A stretch of 64,000 nucleotides of DNA, taken from positions 4,018,501 through 4,082,500 of the forward strand of contig NZ_CP114767.1 in NCBI RefSeq assembly GCF_027359925.1, given 5' to 3'. Of this stretch, positions 25,805-34,305 are shown piece after piece. Source of the stretch: Hymenobacter canadensis. GTDB taxonomy: Bacteria > Bacteroidota > Bacteroidia > Cytophagales > Hymenobacteraceae. A model generated the notes under the pieces. That model was not told where the DNA came from. It ran no database searches and saw only the letters and a list, made by a program, of their open reading frames with translations. The position numbers were made by a program, and so were the translations under genes. Position 1 is the stretch's first letter. Every line of letters starts with the position of its first letter.

Positions 25805-26908
25805 ATGGCCCTCCCGTGCCCTATGACTACCCCCGACGCACCCGACGACGACTTCGTAACTCCCTTAACGCTGTTTTCTGCTCCCGAACCGGACGATGAT
25901 GACGAGGCGGAAGGCGAAGACGAGCTCTACGAGCACCACCGGATTCATGCCGATAAGCGGCAGGAGCTGATTCGGCTGGATAAATTTCTGCTCAACCGCC
26001 TGCAGAATGCTTCCCGCACCAAAATCCAGAACGCCATCAAGGCCGAGGCGGTGCAGGTGAATGAGCGGGCCGCGAAATCCAACTACCGCGTAAAGCCCGG
26101 CGACGTGATTACCATCACGCTGCCCGAGCCACCCCGCGAAGTAGGCGTGCAGCCCGAGGAAATGGACTTGGATATCCGCTACGAAGACGAATCGTTGCTG
26201 ATGGTGAACAAGCCGGCTGGTATGGTGGTGCACCCGGCTTTCGGGCACTGGTGCGGTACGCTGGTAAACGGCCTGTCCTACCATCTCAACAACCTGCCTA
26301 CGGGCCGCAACGGCGACATCCGCCCTGGCCTGATCCACCGCATCGACAAGGACACATCCGGCCTGCTCGTCATCGGCAAGACGGAGTGGGCCATGACGCA
26401 TCTCTCGCAGCAGTTCTTTCACCACACCATCGAGCGTACCTACTTGGCGCTGGTCTGGGGCATTCCGAAGGAAACGGAAGGCACCATCAACGTCCACATC
26501 GGGCGTAGCCTCAAAGACCGCAAGGTGCAGACCGTGTTTCCTGACGCCGATTACGGCAAGCATGCCGTGACGCACTACAAGGTACTCCAGACGTTCGGCC
26601 ATGTGGCACTGGTGCAGTGCAACCTCGAAACCGGCCGCACCCACCAGATTCGGGTGCACATGAAGCACATCGGCCACCCGTTGTTTTCGGATGCCACGTA
26701 CGGCGGCACCAAAGTGCTGTACGGCCAGCGCACCGGCGCCTACAAGGCCTTTGTGGAAAAGGCATTCGAACTGATGCCTCGCCAGGCCCTGCACGCCAAA
26801 TCCCTGGGCTTTATACATCCCACTACCGGTGAGCAGATGCAGTTTGAAGTAGAGCTGCCAGCCGATTTTACGGCACTACTAGCACACTGGGCGGAGTTTG
26901 AAAAATAG
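25805..26908 (+). CDS. RluD-family pseudouridine synthase
   Basis: 367 aa from 25805 (ATG at 25823 is an alternative). A ~45-residue acidic N-terminal extension (PDDDFVTP, EPDDDDEAEGEDEL) precedes an S4 RNA-binding domain (RLDKFLLNRLQNASRTKIQN). The RluA/RluD catalytic motif is GLIHRIDKDTSGLLV (Asp181). The ending ETGRTHQIRVHMKHIGHPL is also diagnostic. RluD modifies the 23S rRNA helix 69 loop; the exact target here is inferred. The acidic extension is not typical of E. coli RluD. Confidence 0.92.
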   Translation: MALPCPMTTPDAPDDDFVTPLTLFSAPEPDDDDEAEGEDELYEHHRIHADKRQELIRLDKFLLNRLQNASRTKIQNAIKAEAVQVNERAAKSNYRVKPGDVITITLPEPPREVGVQPEEMDLDIRYEDESLLMVNKPAGMVVHPAFGHWCGTLVNGLSYHLNNLPTGRNGDIRPGLIHRIDKDTSGLLVIGKTEWAMTHLSQQFFHHTIERTYLALVWGIPKETEGTINVHIGRSLKDRKVQTVFPDADYGKHAVTHYKVLQTFGHVALVQCNLETGRTHQIRVHMKHIGHPLFSDATYGGTKVLYGQRTGAYKAFVEKAFELMPRQALHAKSLGFIHPTTGEQMQFEVELPADFTALLAHWAEFEK

Positions 26909-26930
26909 AGAGTCTGTTCAATAACGATAA

Positions 26931-26965
26931 AAAAATGCCCGCTACCTGAGTAGCGGGCATTTTTC
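26931..26965. terminator. bidirectional terminator
   Basis: The stem AATGCCCGCTAC/GTAGCGGGCATT has a 4-base loop (26946-26949), with A and T runs on its two flanks, between convergent genes. Confidence 0.88.
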
Positions 26966-26985
26966 ATAAGCGGAGTTAGAAGGAA

Positions 26986-28599
26986 TTACTTCTTCTTCGG
27001 GGCAGCTTTGGCTGGAGCCTTGGCCGGTGCCTGCATCGACTTAATTACCGAGTTGGCATTCTCGTTGGCGGGATCGAGCACCAGTACTTCTTTGTAATAA
27101 GGAGCAGCAGTTGTCTTGTCGCCTTTCTGGTAGTAGTAGTAGCCAAGGTAGCTGTTGGCTTCTACCAGACCGTCCTTGTACTTGGCTGGATCCGTTTTGG
27201 CCATCTCAATGTACTTCTCATAGTGCGGCTTAGCCAGACCCTGCTTGGACTCGGGGTCCATGTAGTAGTTGGCTTTGGCGCGCATCAGGTAGCCGGGCAC
27301 ATAAGTAGGACGAGCTACCAGCACGGCGTTGTAGAGGCTGTCGGCTTTGTCGTACTGCTTGTTGCCACCATACGCTACGGCCAGACGAATCTGGTCGGTC
27401 AGCTCAGGCGTGCCGTCAGCTTTCATCTTCATGCTATACGCTTTGATTGCCGCAGGATAGTTTTTGGCGAGCATATAGCTGGCGGCCAACTCATTCTGCA
27501 GTTCAGCGGCTTTCTTGGGGTCAGCGGCAATAGCCTTCTGGATGGCCGCCGTTCCTTCGTCAGCACGGCCGGCTTTCGAGAGCATCTTGCCGTAGTACAC
27601 GTAGTCCTCGGTGATGAGCTTGTCGGCAGGCTGCACCTTCATGTAGGCTTCCATAGCCGTGAGAGCCTCGGCATTTTTGCCAGTCTCAAACAGTGAATAG
27701 GCCTTCAGGCGGTTCATGGTCACGTTCTGTGGGTCGCGGGCCAATACTTTGTCCACTTCCACCAGGGCTTCCGGATACTTCTTGGTCAGGAACAGGAACG
27801 AAGCATACTTCGCGTCGGTGCCCGGCGACTTCTCGGCTACTCCCTGATACTTCTGGAAGGTCGCGAGGGCGTCGTCATACTTGCCGGCGTAGAAGTAGGT
27901 TTCAGCCAGTGCATTGTAAGCCGGAGCATAGTTGGCGTCAGCGCTGATGGCCTTCTCGAAAGAAGCCCGGGCGTCGTTATAGTTACGCGAACGAACGTTC
28001 AGCTCGCCTTTGCGGTAGCTGGCTTGTGCGCTGTTCGGGTCGGCTAGCAGAGCCCGCTCGTAGCTGTTCATGGCCTCGCCGCCACCGCTCTCCGACTTCG
28101 CGTAGATGTTGCCCCGGGCAATCATCAGTGCGGCATCGTCCTTGTTTTTGTTGAGCTTATGGGCGGCATCAACGTAGGTCAGGCCTTTCGACGCGTCCTT
28201 CAGATCCGACTCGCCATACGCCTGCGCAATCATCGTATACACTTTGGCATCTTTGCCTTTGCTGGCTTTCACCGCATTGTCAAACTGCACCTGAGCTTCG
28301 GCAGCTTTACCTTGTGCCAGAGCCGCACGGCCGGCGGCCACCATGGTCATCGGGTTCTTGGGGTCGAGGCTGATGCGGTTGAAGTAGTAAGCGGCCGAGT
28401 CAGGCATGGCGCGCATCTGATACAGGCGGCCCAGCTCGAACGAAGATTCGGCCGACTGGCCCTGACGCAACAAAGTAGCCCGAGCTTCGCTGTAACGCTC
28501 CAGTTCAATGGATTTCTGGGGAGTCGTCTGAGCGAAAGCAGCAGAGCCGGAAACCGACAAGGCAACGAGGAACGAAAGATTCCAGGGCTTGAAGTTCAT
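26986..28599 (-). CDS. secreted/periplasmic tetratricopeptide repeat protein
   Basis: 537 aa from the ATG at 28599 (another at 28605). A signal peptide ends near AFA-QTT. The mature protein is about 13 TPR units, with typical Ala8/Gly/Ala20 spacing, such as YAPAYNALAETYFYAGKYDDAL and ASYRKGELNVRSRNYNDARA. The C-terminus is a Lys/Pro/Ala tail (APAKAPAKAAPKKK). In Bacteroidota this gene follows a PstS-like lipoprotein in the exbB-tonB locus, as here. The role may be to scaffold a TonB-linked envelope complex, which is an inference. Confidence 0.85.
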   Translation of the reverse strand: MNFKPWNLSFLVALSVSGSAAFAQTTPQKSIELERYSEARATLLRQGQSAESSFELGRLYQMRAMPDSAAYYFNRISLDPKNPMTMVAAGRAALAQGKAAEAQVQFDNAVKASKGKDAKVYTMIAQAYGESDLKDASKGLTYVDAAHKLNKNKDDAALMIARGNIYAKSESGGGEAMNSYERALLADPNSAQASYRKGELNVRSRNYNDARASFEKAISADANYAPAYNALAETYFYAGKYDDALATFQKYQGVAEKSPGTDAKYASFLFLTKKYPEALVEVDKVLARDPQNVTMNRLKAYSLFETGKNAEALTAMEAYMKVQPADKLITEDYVYYGKMLSKAGRADEGTAAIQKAIAADPKKAAELQNELAASYMLAKNYPAAIKAYSMKMKADGTPELTDQIRLAVAYGGNKQYDKADSLYNAVLVARPTYVPGYLMRAKANYYMDPESKQGLAKPHYEKYIEMAKTDPAKYKDGLVEANSYLGYYYYQKGDKTTAAPYYKEVLVLDPANENANSVIKSMQAPAKAPAKAAPKKK

Positions 28600-28650
28600 G
28601 AGCATAGGGTTGGTGAAAAAAGGTGTGTTTCTGTGGAAGGAAGAGGCAGC

Positions 28651-29619
28651 CTACTTTTTGATCGTCACGATACGGGTTTGCCCGGTGGCCGGCATCATCC
28701 CCGACTTGAGCACGATAAGCTGCCCTTTGGTACCTGCTGCAAAGGATGCAAAACCGGTGCCAAGTCCGGCCCGCCCTTCGCGGCTGATGATGTAGACCTC
28801 ACGCCGGAGCGGGTAGGTTTTAAGGGCCAGGAAAGCCTGATACGGCTGCAAGTAGTCCTCGTCAGATTTGGGGCTGGACGATCGGCTGATGCCAGCCACC
28901 CGTACCTGCTTCAAAAACCGCTGTACTGCCGCGTCATCCCGGTCGCTGATCCAGTTGGCGCCTACTATACCTATAGCGTTTGGATGAGTAGCAACGTAAT
29001 CGAGCAGCGCTGGGTTCGATTTTGCGGCGAATACCTGCTTAGTGAGGGCTGTGCCACGCGTAATGGAGTCCTGCACGTACCGGGTAGTGCTGGAGCGGTT
29101 GGCATCAAACACCACGTTTATCTGGTCCAGCTTGGTCTTGCCGCTGATCTGCTTCCAGCTGCTGGTCTGCCCCGTGAAGATGGCCTTCAGCTGCGCCATC
29201 GTCAGCAGCGAATCCGGGTTGGACGGGTGCAGAATGATAGCCAGGCCATCAGTAGCAATCTTGGTAGTGCGTGGGAATAGCTTCTGCTTCTCCAGATCAG
29301 CCTGTTCCTCCGCCGTGAGCGGCCGCGAAAGCACCACGGCCCGCACCTTACCGGTCACCAGATCATTGGCCACATAGTCTTCGGCTTTGTAGGCCGCGTC
29401 GATGTGGGCGTAGGTGTAAAGCTTCTGGAAGGTATCTACCTGCGACTTTACAATGGGGGCAAATGTCTCGTCCACACTGATCTTGATGCGGCCGCTGGTT
29501 GCCGTGTCATCGTTTGGACCGGTGTTGGCATTGGGGTTCTGGTTGCAGCCAGCGAGAAGTAAAGTCCCGAGCGCCAGGGGCAGGGCCAGGCGCGGTAGAT
29601 TAACGAACGGTGCGGTCAT
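28651..29619 (-). CDS. PstS-like substrate-binding lipoprotein
   Basis: 322 aa from the ATG at 29619. Lipobox LLAGC gives Cys25 as the lipid site. The rest is a PBP-II type domain: GRIKISVDETFAPIV at the start, DGLAIILHPSNPDSLLTMAQ, LKAIFTGQTSSWKQI and NRSSTTRYV. These are the hallmarks of phosphate-binding PstS relatives. There is no pstCAB in the window, and the gene sits in a TonB locus, so a role in high-affinity phosphate import by an ABC transporter is doubtful. It overlaps the preceding small gene by 20 nt. Confidence 0.83.
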   Translation of the reverse strand: MTAPFVNLPRLALPLALGTLLLAGCNQNPNANTGPNDDTATSGRIKISVDETFAPIVKSQVDTFQKLYTYAHIDAAYKAEDYVANDLVTGKVRAVVLSRPLTAEEQADLEKQKLFPRTTKIATDGLAIILHPSNPDSLLTMAQLKAIFTGQTSSWKQISGKTKLDQINVVFDANRSSTTRYVQDSITRGTALTKQVFAAKSNPALLDYVATHPNAIGIVGANWISDRDDAAVQRFLKQVRVAGISRSSSPKSDEDYLQPYQAFLALKTYPLRREVYIISREGRAGLGTGFASFAAGTKGQLIVLKSGMMPATGQTRIVTIKK

Positions 29620-29860
29620 GCTTGACAGAAGGCTGAAAGTGTTCCCGATAGATCCGGACAAATCTAATGATTCCGTACAGCACGAATACGCCCCCTAAAA
29701 TCCGGCGAACGGTGGGCGTAATATTAAGCGCAATAGGAGCTACCCACAAACAGATGCCCAGTCCAATGTAAATGATGGTCATCAAAAGCAGGAAGTACCG
29801 CAACAGCGTCTTGGGGCCTGTCTGGTTGAGGCGTTCTTCGGTGGTGGGTCGGTTGGTCAT
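29600..29860 (-). CDS. small two-helix membrane protein
   Basis: 86 aa from the ATG at 29860. Two hydrophobic helices at about residues 22-42 (YFLLLMTIIYIGLGICLWV) and 50-68 (RRILGGVFVLYGIIRFV), with a cytosolic N-terminus rich in polar residues. The longer frame upstream enters the tonB terminator and is not coding. The 3' end overlaps the PstS-like gene by 20 nt, so translation is probably coupled. I do not know its function. Confidence 0.7.
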   Translation of the reverse strand: MTNRPTTEERLNQTGPKTLLRYFLLLMTIIYIGLGICLWVAPIALNITPTVRRILGGVFVLYGIIRFVRIYREHFQPSVKHDRTVR

Positions 29861-29960
29861 GCTTACCAGCCCGGTGGAAATGCCGGACGCTTCTATAACA
29901 TTTTTTTTTCCGGCACTGGTTCGCCTAAACGTTAGGAGAGCCGGGTTATTGCCACAAAAA

Positions 29961-30007
29961 AAGTCAAAAATCAGCCGGTTTAACGTAAACCGGCTGATTT
30001 TTGACTT
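29961..30007 (-). terminator. strong terminator downstream of the second tonB
   Basis: A 22-bp perfect stem (29961-29982 with 29986-30007) with a 3-base loop and T-rich flank on the minus strand. It separates the tonB genes from the small membrane protein gene. Confidence 0.88.
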
Positions 30008-30066
30008 CTTAAAAATCAATTCAGCGTAACTAACTGATAATTAGTCGCCGCGAATATAGCCTAAAG

Positions 30067-30900
30067 CTACTCATAGTGGAAAGTGATGGGCAGAGTGTAG
30101 CGCACAGATACGGTGCGCTTGTTCTGCTGGCCCGGTACCCAGGCCGGCATGTTCTTCACTACCCGGCTGGCTTCCTCGTCGGTGCCATAGCCCAGCCCTT
30201 TCAGTACCTGCACATCAGCAATGTCGCCGCTGGCCAGCACCGTAAAGGAGATGTACACGCGTCCTGATACGCTGTTGCGCAACGCCTGCGCCGGGTAGCG
30301 CAGGTTTTTCTGCATGTAACGCATCAGCGCTTCCTGGCCGCCCACAAACTGCGGCATCACCTCCGCCGTGATAAACGGCTTGGGTGGCCCCGTCGTCTTG
30401 GTAGCGCCGGAATCGGTGGCCCCGGGTATGCCGACGGTGCTGCCAGTATTTGCCCCAGGTATGGCCACCGGGCCGGTCGGGCCATCTACCTCGGCTATTG
30501 GGCCAGTCTCCAGAATCTCCGGCGCTTTAATTTCTGGCTTGGCCAAATCGTCTTTCACGATTTTAGTGGGCACAGTAGCCTGCGGCGGCCTGACGGTAAC
30601 TGCTACCTGCGTGACGGGCTCTACCTTCTTCGACTCAAATATCGGAGGCGGCATTATATCGACAACCGGAGGCGGTAGGACAAATACATCGGGGGCCACC
30701 ACCATCGGTGGAAACAGGTACCGAAACGCCAATGGCGAGCTGATGAAGAGCAGGCTCAGCACAATAGCCGTGGCAGAAGCCCGCGCCAGATGCTGATGGT
30801 AGAGGCGCCGGAGCAGGAAGGCGCCGTACGCCTTGTTGCGCCCCTCGAAGATCATGTCATCGAGAGTGGCGGTTCGCAGATCGAGGGTGCTGTTGGTCAT
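30067..30900 (-). CDS. energy transducer TonB (second copy)
   Basis: 277 aa. N-terminal block LDDMIFEGRNKAYGAFLLRRLY is characteristic of the Bacteroidota TonB set and is shared with the next gene. A single helix lies at about residues 42-62. A Pro/Val-rich spacer with VKDDLAKPEIKAPEI follows. The TonB C-terminal domain is at about 185-277 (MPQFVGGQEALMRYMQKNLRYP, ASGDIADVQVLKGLGYGTDEEASRVV). It has a Gly/Thr-rich centre rather than the long polyproline run of the first copy. It is separated from tonB1 by two hairpins, so it may be expressed apart. Confidence 0.88.
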   Translation of the reverse strand: MTNSTLDLRTATLDDMIFEGRNKAYGAFLLRRLYHQHLARASATAIVLSLLFISSPLAFRYLFPPMVVAPDVFVLPPPVVDIMPPPIFESKKVEPVTQVAVTVRPPQATVPTKIVKDDLAKPEIKAPEILETGPIAEVDGPTGPVAIPGANTGSTVGIPGATDSGATKTTGPPKPFITAEVMPQFVGGQEALMRYMQKNLRYPAQALRNSVSGRVYISFTVLASGDIADVQVLKGLGYGTDEEASRVVKNMPAWVPGQQNKRTVSVRYTLPITFHYE

Positions 30901-31054
30901 GGGGCATATTGGCTAAAGGTGAAACGGATACACGCAGCGCACTCTCAAACCTGGCCTCCAACTTCCCAAATCCACTTATTTCGCCTGGCTTTCAGAGGTA
31001 TAACGCATGCTTAATTTCATATAGTATGCAAGCCGTATATATTTTTTGCAAAAA

Positions 31055-31118
31055 AAGTCCCGCACCTGGCCGGAGCCAAATGCGGGACTTCTACAGGCAT
31101 CTGGCCGAAGCCAGATGC
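31055..31118 (-). terminator. two tandem hairpins between the tonB genes
   Basis: AAGTCCCGCA (31055-31064) pairs with TGCGGGACTT (31081-31090) around a nested TGGC/GCCA stem, and GCATCTGGC (31097-31105) pairs with GCCAGATGC (31110-31118) around CGAA. On the minus strand the A/T-rich stretch near 31045-31056 follows the first hairpin, so this reads as a terminator of tonB1. Confidence 0.72.
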
Positions 31119-31126
31119 TGGTGTGC

Positions 31127-31954
31127 TTACTTGATAGCGAAGGTCACCGGTACGGTGTAGGATACGCTCACGGCACGGCCGTTCTGCTTACCTGGTGCAA
31201 ACTTCGGCAGGGTCTTGATTACGCGGCTAGCTTCTTCATCGCAGCCGGCACCAATTCCTTTCTGAACCTTTACATCCGACACCTGGCCATCCGGACCAAC
31301 CACGAAAGCAATAAATACTTTGCCTTCTACCTGGTTGCGCAGAGCCAGCGCTGGATACTTAATGTTTTTGCCAATGTACTGCAGCAAAGCTTCCTGTCCA
31401 CCAGGGAATACGGGCATTTGCTCCACGTACTGGTAAACTTTCTGCTCCACTACCTCTTCCACCACTTTGTTGCCTTCACCTTCCAGCCCGTTCAAGTCGA
31501 TTGGGTTGTCGGTGTTGCCTTTTACCGTGACGGTCGAGACTACCTTGTCTTCCAGTTCCTTCTGATCTGGAATCTCCTCCTGCTTCACCACTTCCTCATC
31601 CTTTTTCACAACCGGAGGCGTGAATTTGATGGTAGAAAGCTTCGGTGGTGGCGGTGGTGGCGCCTCCGGTGGTGGTGGCGGTGGCGGTGGTTTGGTGGCG
31701 TCCAATGGAGGTGCATCCATCAGGACGTTTTCCTTCAGCATCTTGTCTTCTTCCACTACCGTGTTGTCGCTGAAGATTCGCGCAATCAGCGGGAAGCTTA
31801 CGAGCAGGGCAAAGAAGGCAACTGCGATGAGAAGGGCGCGCGTGACGTGCTTGTTATACAAGCGCCGCAACACATATGCTCCGTAGGCCTTGTTCCGGCC
31901 CTCGAATACGATGTCGTTGAGGCTCGCCTGCGCTATTTGAGCGTTATCCATCAT
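31127..31954 (-). CDS. tonB: energy transducer TonB (first copy)
   Basis: 275 aa. It begins with the same LNDIVFEGRNKAYGAYVLRRLY block as the second copy, then a helix at about residues 40-58, a proline-rich span (KPPPPPPPPEAPPPPPPK at about 92-110) and the TonB C-terminal domain at about 175-275 (MPVFPGGQEALLQYIGKNIKYP; GQVSDVKVQKGIGAGCDEEASRVI). It transmits proton-motive energy from ExbB/ExbD to outer-membrane receptors. The start overlaps the end of exbD2 by 4 nt. Confidence 0.94.
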   Translation of the reverse strand: MMDNAQIAQASLNDIVFEGRNKAYGAYVLRRLYNKHVTRALLIAVAFFALLVSFPLIARIFSDNTVVEEDKMLKENVLMDAPPLDATKPPPPPPPPEAPPPPPPKLSTIKFTPPVVKKDEEVVKQEEIPDQKELEDKVVSTVTVKGNTDNPIDLNGLEGEGNKVVEEVVEQKVYQYVEQMPVFPGGQEALLQYIGKNIKYPALALRNQVEGKVFIAFVVGPDGQVSDVKVQKGIGAGCDEEASRVIKTLPKFAPGKQNGRAVSVSYTVPVTFAIK

Positions 31955-32469
31955 AGTCCGGAGGATGTAATGAGGTCTAAGTCAGCCTTCGAAATGTCTA
32001 CCAACGCATATTTCTTTTGGTCGGTTATGTTCATCTCATCCAAGATGTCTACCATATTCTGGTAGTTGGACTTATCGTCCGGCTTGATGAGTACCACCAG
32101 ATCCTTGTTCCGACGACGGGCCAACAGCTCCTTGCGGATGCCGTCTGCCGAGTAGTTGGAGAGCTTCAACTCAGGCTTCACGTCGTCGGCCAGCAGGCCG
32201 TCGTAGAAGTATACTTTGTTGGCCTCTCCCATCAGAATCGTGAAGGCATTGGATGCCTTGATTTCGGACTGCTGTTCGGGGTTCTTTTCCTTTACCGGCA
32301 TCGTCAGCTGCATCACGTTCGGCTTATTGAACGTCGTGGTCAGCATAAAGAAGGTCAGAAGCAGGAAGGCCAAATCAACCATGGGGGTCATGTCGATTTT
32401 GGTCGACATTTTTTTGGCCCGCTTCTTTCCTCCTTTACCGGAGTCGGCTTGTTGTTGTATTTCTGCCAT
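31951..32469 (-). CDS. exbD: biopolymer transporter ExbD (second copy)
   Basis: 172 aa. A Lys-rich cytosolic N-terminus, then one helix with the essential Asp in TPMVDLAFLLLTFFMLTT (about residues 27-45), and a periplasmic domain. ExbD forms a proton channel with ExbB. The start is 12 nt after the stop of exbD1. The periplasmic part (KVYFYDGLLADDVKPELKL) is longer than in E. coli, as is normal for this phylum. Confidence 0.92.
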   Translation of the reverse strand: MAEIQQQADSGKGGKKRAKKMSTKIDMTPMVDLAFLLLTFFMLTTTFNKPNVMQLTMPVKEKNPEQQSEIKASNAFTILMGEANKVYFYDGLLADDVKPELKLSNYSADGIRKELLARRRNKDLVVLIKPDDKSNYQNMVDILDEMNITDQKKYALVDISKADLDLITSSGL

Positions 32470-32481
32470 GTCGCTGCTGGT

Positions 32482-33105
32482 TTAACGGCTCACTACCGGC
32501 TTGGTTTCCAAATCGGTAACGAGGTTGAAACGGTTGATGTTCTTGTTCTGCATCAGCTGAATTACACGCTTCACCGTGGCTACGTCCGCGTTGTTGTCGC
32601 CTTTGATGGCGATGAACGTGGGCTTACCAACTGCTTCCTGGTTAGCCTTGCGGGCCTCCATCACCCAGTCCAGCAACTGCACCGTATCGGTTACAGAGAG
32701 TAGGCCGGGCTGCTTCACTTCTTTGCGCTGCTCAGTAGACATGCTCAGAAGAGAGCCGAGCTGCTGAATTGGCACGCCGAAGCTGTTGAGGCCACTAAAA
32801 GCTTTCTTCTGCTTCTCATTGAAGGTGACGCCGTATTTGGCAGCCATCTTGTCGAGCAGTACCGGGCGGGCTTTGTCGCTTTCCAGACCGAAGAAGACGC
32901 GCTTGTCTTTGTCGATCAGGAGGCGGATTACATTGCTTTCCGGCAGCTTGAAGTCAGAAGTAGAGGAAGGCGTATCAACCACCACCACTTCCTCCGGGGA
33001 GAACTTGGTGGTCAGCATGAAGAACGTCACCAGCAGGAAGGCCAGATCCACCATCGGGGTCATATCCAGCGAAGGGCCGGTTCTATGAGGCTTTACTTTA
33101 CCCAT
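32482..33105 (-). CDS. exbD: biopolymer transporter ExbD (first copy)
   Basis: 207 aa. Helix with the essential Asp in TPMVDLAFLLVTFFMLTTKF at about residues 16-35. The periplasmic domain holds an inserted stretch at about residues 80-130. It pairs with the second ExbD (same helix, otherwise diverged), as in many Bacteroidota, possibly forming mixed dimers inside the ExbB pentamer. It starts 66 nt after exbB. Confidence 0.92.
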   Translation of the reverse strand: MGKVKPHRTGPSLDMTPMVDLAFLLVTFFMLTTKFSPEEVVVVDTPSSTSDFKLPESNVIRLLIDKDKRVFFGLESDKARPVLLDKMAAKYGVTFNEKQKKAFSGLNSFGVPIQQLGSLLSMSTEQRKEVKQPGLLSVTDTVQLLDWVMEARKANQEAVGKPTFIAIKGDNNADVATVKRVIQLMQNKNINRFNLVTDLETKPVVSR

Positions 33106-33171
33106 TTCGTGCGTGGTTGAGAATATTCAGAATAAACGAAAAGTACGCGCTGCTATTGCGTCAACCGCAAC

Positions 33172-34050
33172 TTAGGCCGTATAAGTTTCCGTCGTCTTCT
33201 CGCCGTGCTGAGCGGCGAAGGTCTGAATGATGCTGAAGCCAGCTTCGTCGATGCTGTAGGTCAGCTCGTCAATTTTGCTGGTGAAGTAGTTGTAGGCAAT
33301 AATGGCAATGGCCGAACCGGCGATACCAATAGCCGTGTTGATCAGTGCTTCCGAGATACCTTCAGCCAGAGCTACAGCATCAGGGTTACCAGCTTGTGCC
33401 AGAGCCGAGAAGGCCTTGATCATACCGAATACCGTACCCAGCAGACCTACCAGCGTCGATACCGAAGCAATGGTGGAGAGGATAACGAGGTTTTTCTCCA
33501 GCATAGGCAGTTCCAGAGTCGTCGACTCTTCGATTTCCTTCTGGATGGCCAGGATCTTCTGGTCTTTGTCGAGGCCACGCTCGCGGGCCATCTCCTGGTA
33601 CTTCAGCAGACCCGACTTCACTACGGCGGCTACCGAACCTTTCTGCTGGTCGCAGGCGGCGATGGCACCAGTGATGTCGTTCACGTTCAGCTTCTGGCGT
33701 ACGGTACGCACGAAAGACTCAACACCTTTCGAGCCTTTGGCCTTGCTGATGGTCAGGAAACGCTCGATAGAGAAGGTCAGTACGAGCAGGAACAGCGTAA
33801 TCAGGATCGGTACGATCACGCCACCCTTGTAGATCGTGCCAAGGTAGTTACCGGGCAGGGCTGCATTGGCGTTGTCATTACCCACAAAGTTGCCGGGGTT
33901 ACCCAACACGAAGTTGAAGATGATAATGCTTACAACGAAGGCCAGCGGAATCACGATGGCGGCAAACGCGGATCCGCCTTTCGCCTCACCCTTGGGCGCG
34001 GCAGGAGCGGCAGGCCGCACGTTCTTGTTCAGGGCATTCTTTTGTTCCAT
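33172..34050 (-). CDS. exbB: MotA/TolQ/ExbB proton channel family protein
   Basis: 292 aa. An N-terminal Lys/Ala/Pro-rich stretch (about 1-25) is followed by four hydrophobic segments: AAIVIPLAFVVSIIIFNFV, GVIVPILITLFLLVLTF, ILSTIASVSTLVGLLGTVFG and INTAIGIAGSAIAIIAYNYF. The conserved VGLLGTVFGMIKAF block is diagnostic. ExbB forms the pentameric stator channel that drives TonB. It heads the exbB-exbD-exbD-tonB operon, and a promoter and a long leader lie upstream. Confidence 0.94.
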   Translation of the reverse strand: MEQKNALNKNVRPAAPAAPKGEAKGGSAFAAIVIPLAFVVSIIIFNFVLGNPGNFVGNDNANAALPGNYLGTIYKGGVIVPILITLFLLVLTFSIERFLTISKAKGSKGVESFVRTVRQKLNVNDITGAIAACDQQKGSVAAVVKSGLLKYQEMARERGLDKDQKILAIQKEIEESTTLELPMLEKNLVILSTIASVSTLVGLLGTVFGMIKAFSALAQAGNPDAVALAEGISEALINTAIGIAGSAIAIIAYNYFTSKIDELTYSIDEAGFSIIQTFAAQHGEKTTETYTA

Positions 34051-34217
34051 TGTTCCGGAGAATTAGGGGTGTTGGTAGTGAAAGGGAAACTGGGTAAACT
34101 GGGTAAATGAACGGTGAAAAGACCTAAAGACGACTACGCCCCGCTCACCCGCACGCTTTGCCGAGGCAAAAAACGTGGGTCTGCTCGTGTGCGGGGCCCA
34201 TCCGAATTTCGGTCTAT
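34051..34217 (-). other. structured 5' leader of the exbB operon
   Basis: From the predicted start site (about 34217) to the exbB ATG the leader is roughly 165 nt. It contains GCCCCGC near 34138-34144 pairing with GCGGGGC near 34190-34197, and inside it TTGCC/GGCAA around GAG (about 34157-34169). Leaders of this length are unusual in the window. No known riboswitch pattern is recognisable to me. Confidence 0.4.
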
Positions 34218-34223
34218 CCTTGG

Positions 34224-34256
34224 CAAACCTAATTAAAAAAACGGAGTGTCGCCAAA
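34224..34256 (-). promoter_or_regulatory. promoter of the exbB-exbD-tonB operon
   Basis: The minus strand has TTTG (34256-34253), a 21-bp spacer, then TAGGTTTG (34231-34224). Both elements match the Bacteroidota consensus and spacing; this is the best promoter in the window. Confidence 0.7.
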
Positions 34257-34305
34257 TGAAATCGGGGTTTAAACGCTTTAAAGCAGGTCAAGACCCGAAA
34301 AAAGG

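Noticed and set aside
26250..26510. Selenocysteine (UGA) readthrough in genes near selD
   Set aside because: No gene in the window needs an internal TGA to keep a conserved domain whole, and SelD itself uses Cys.
31620..31886. Gly-rich plus-strand frame
   Set aside because: It is the complement of the polyproline segment of the first tonB gene.
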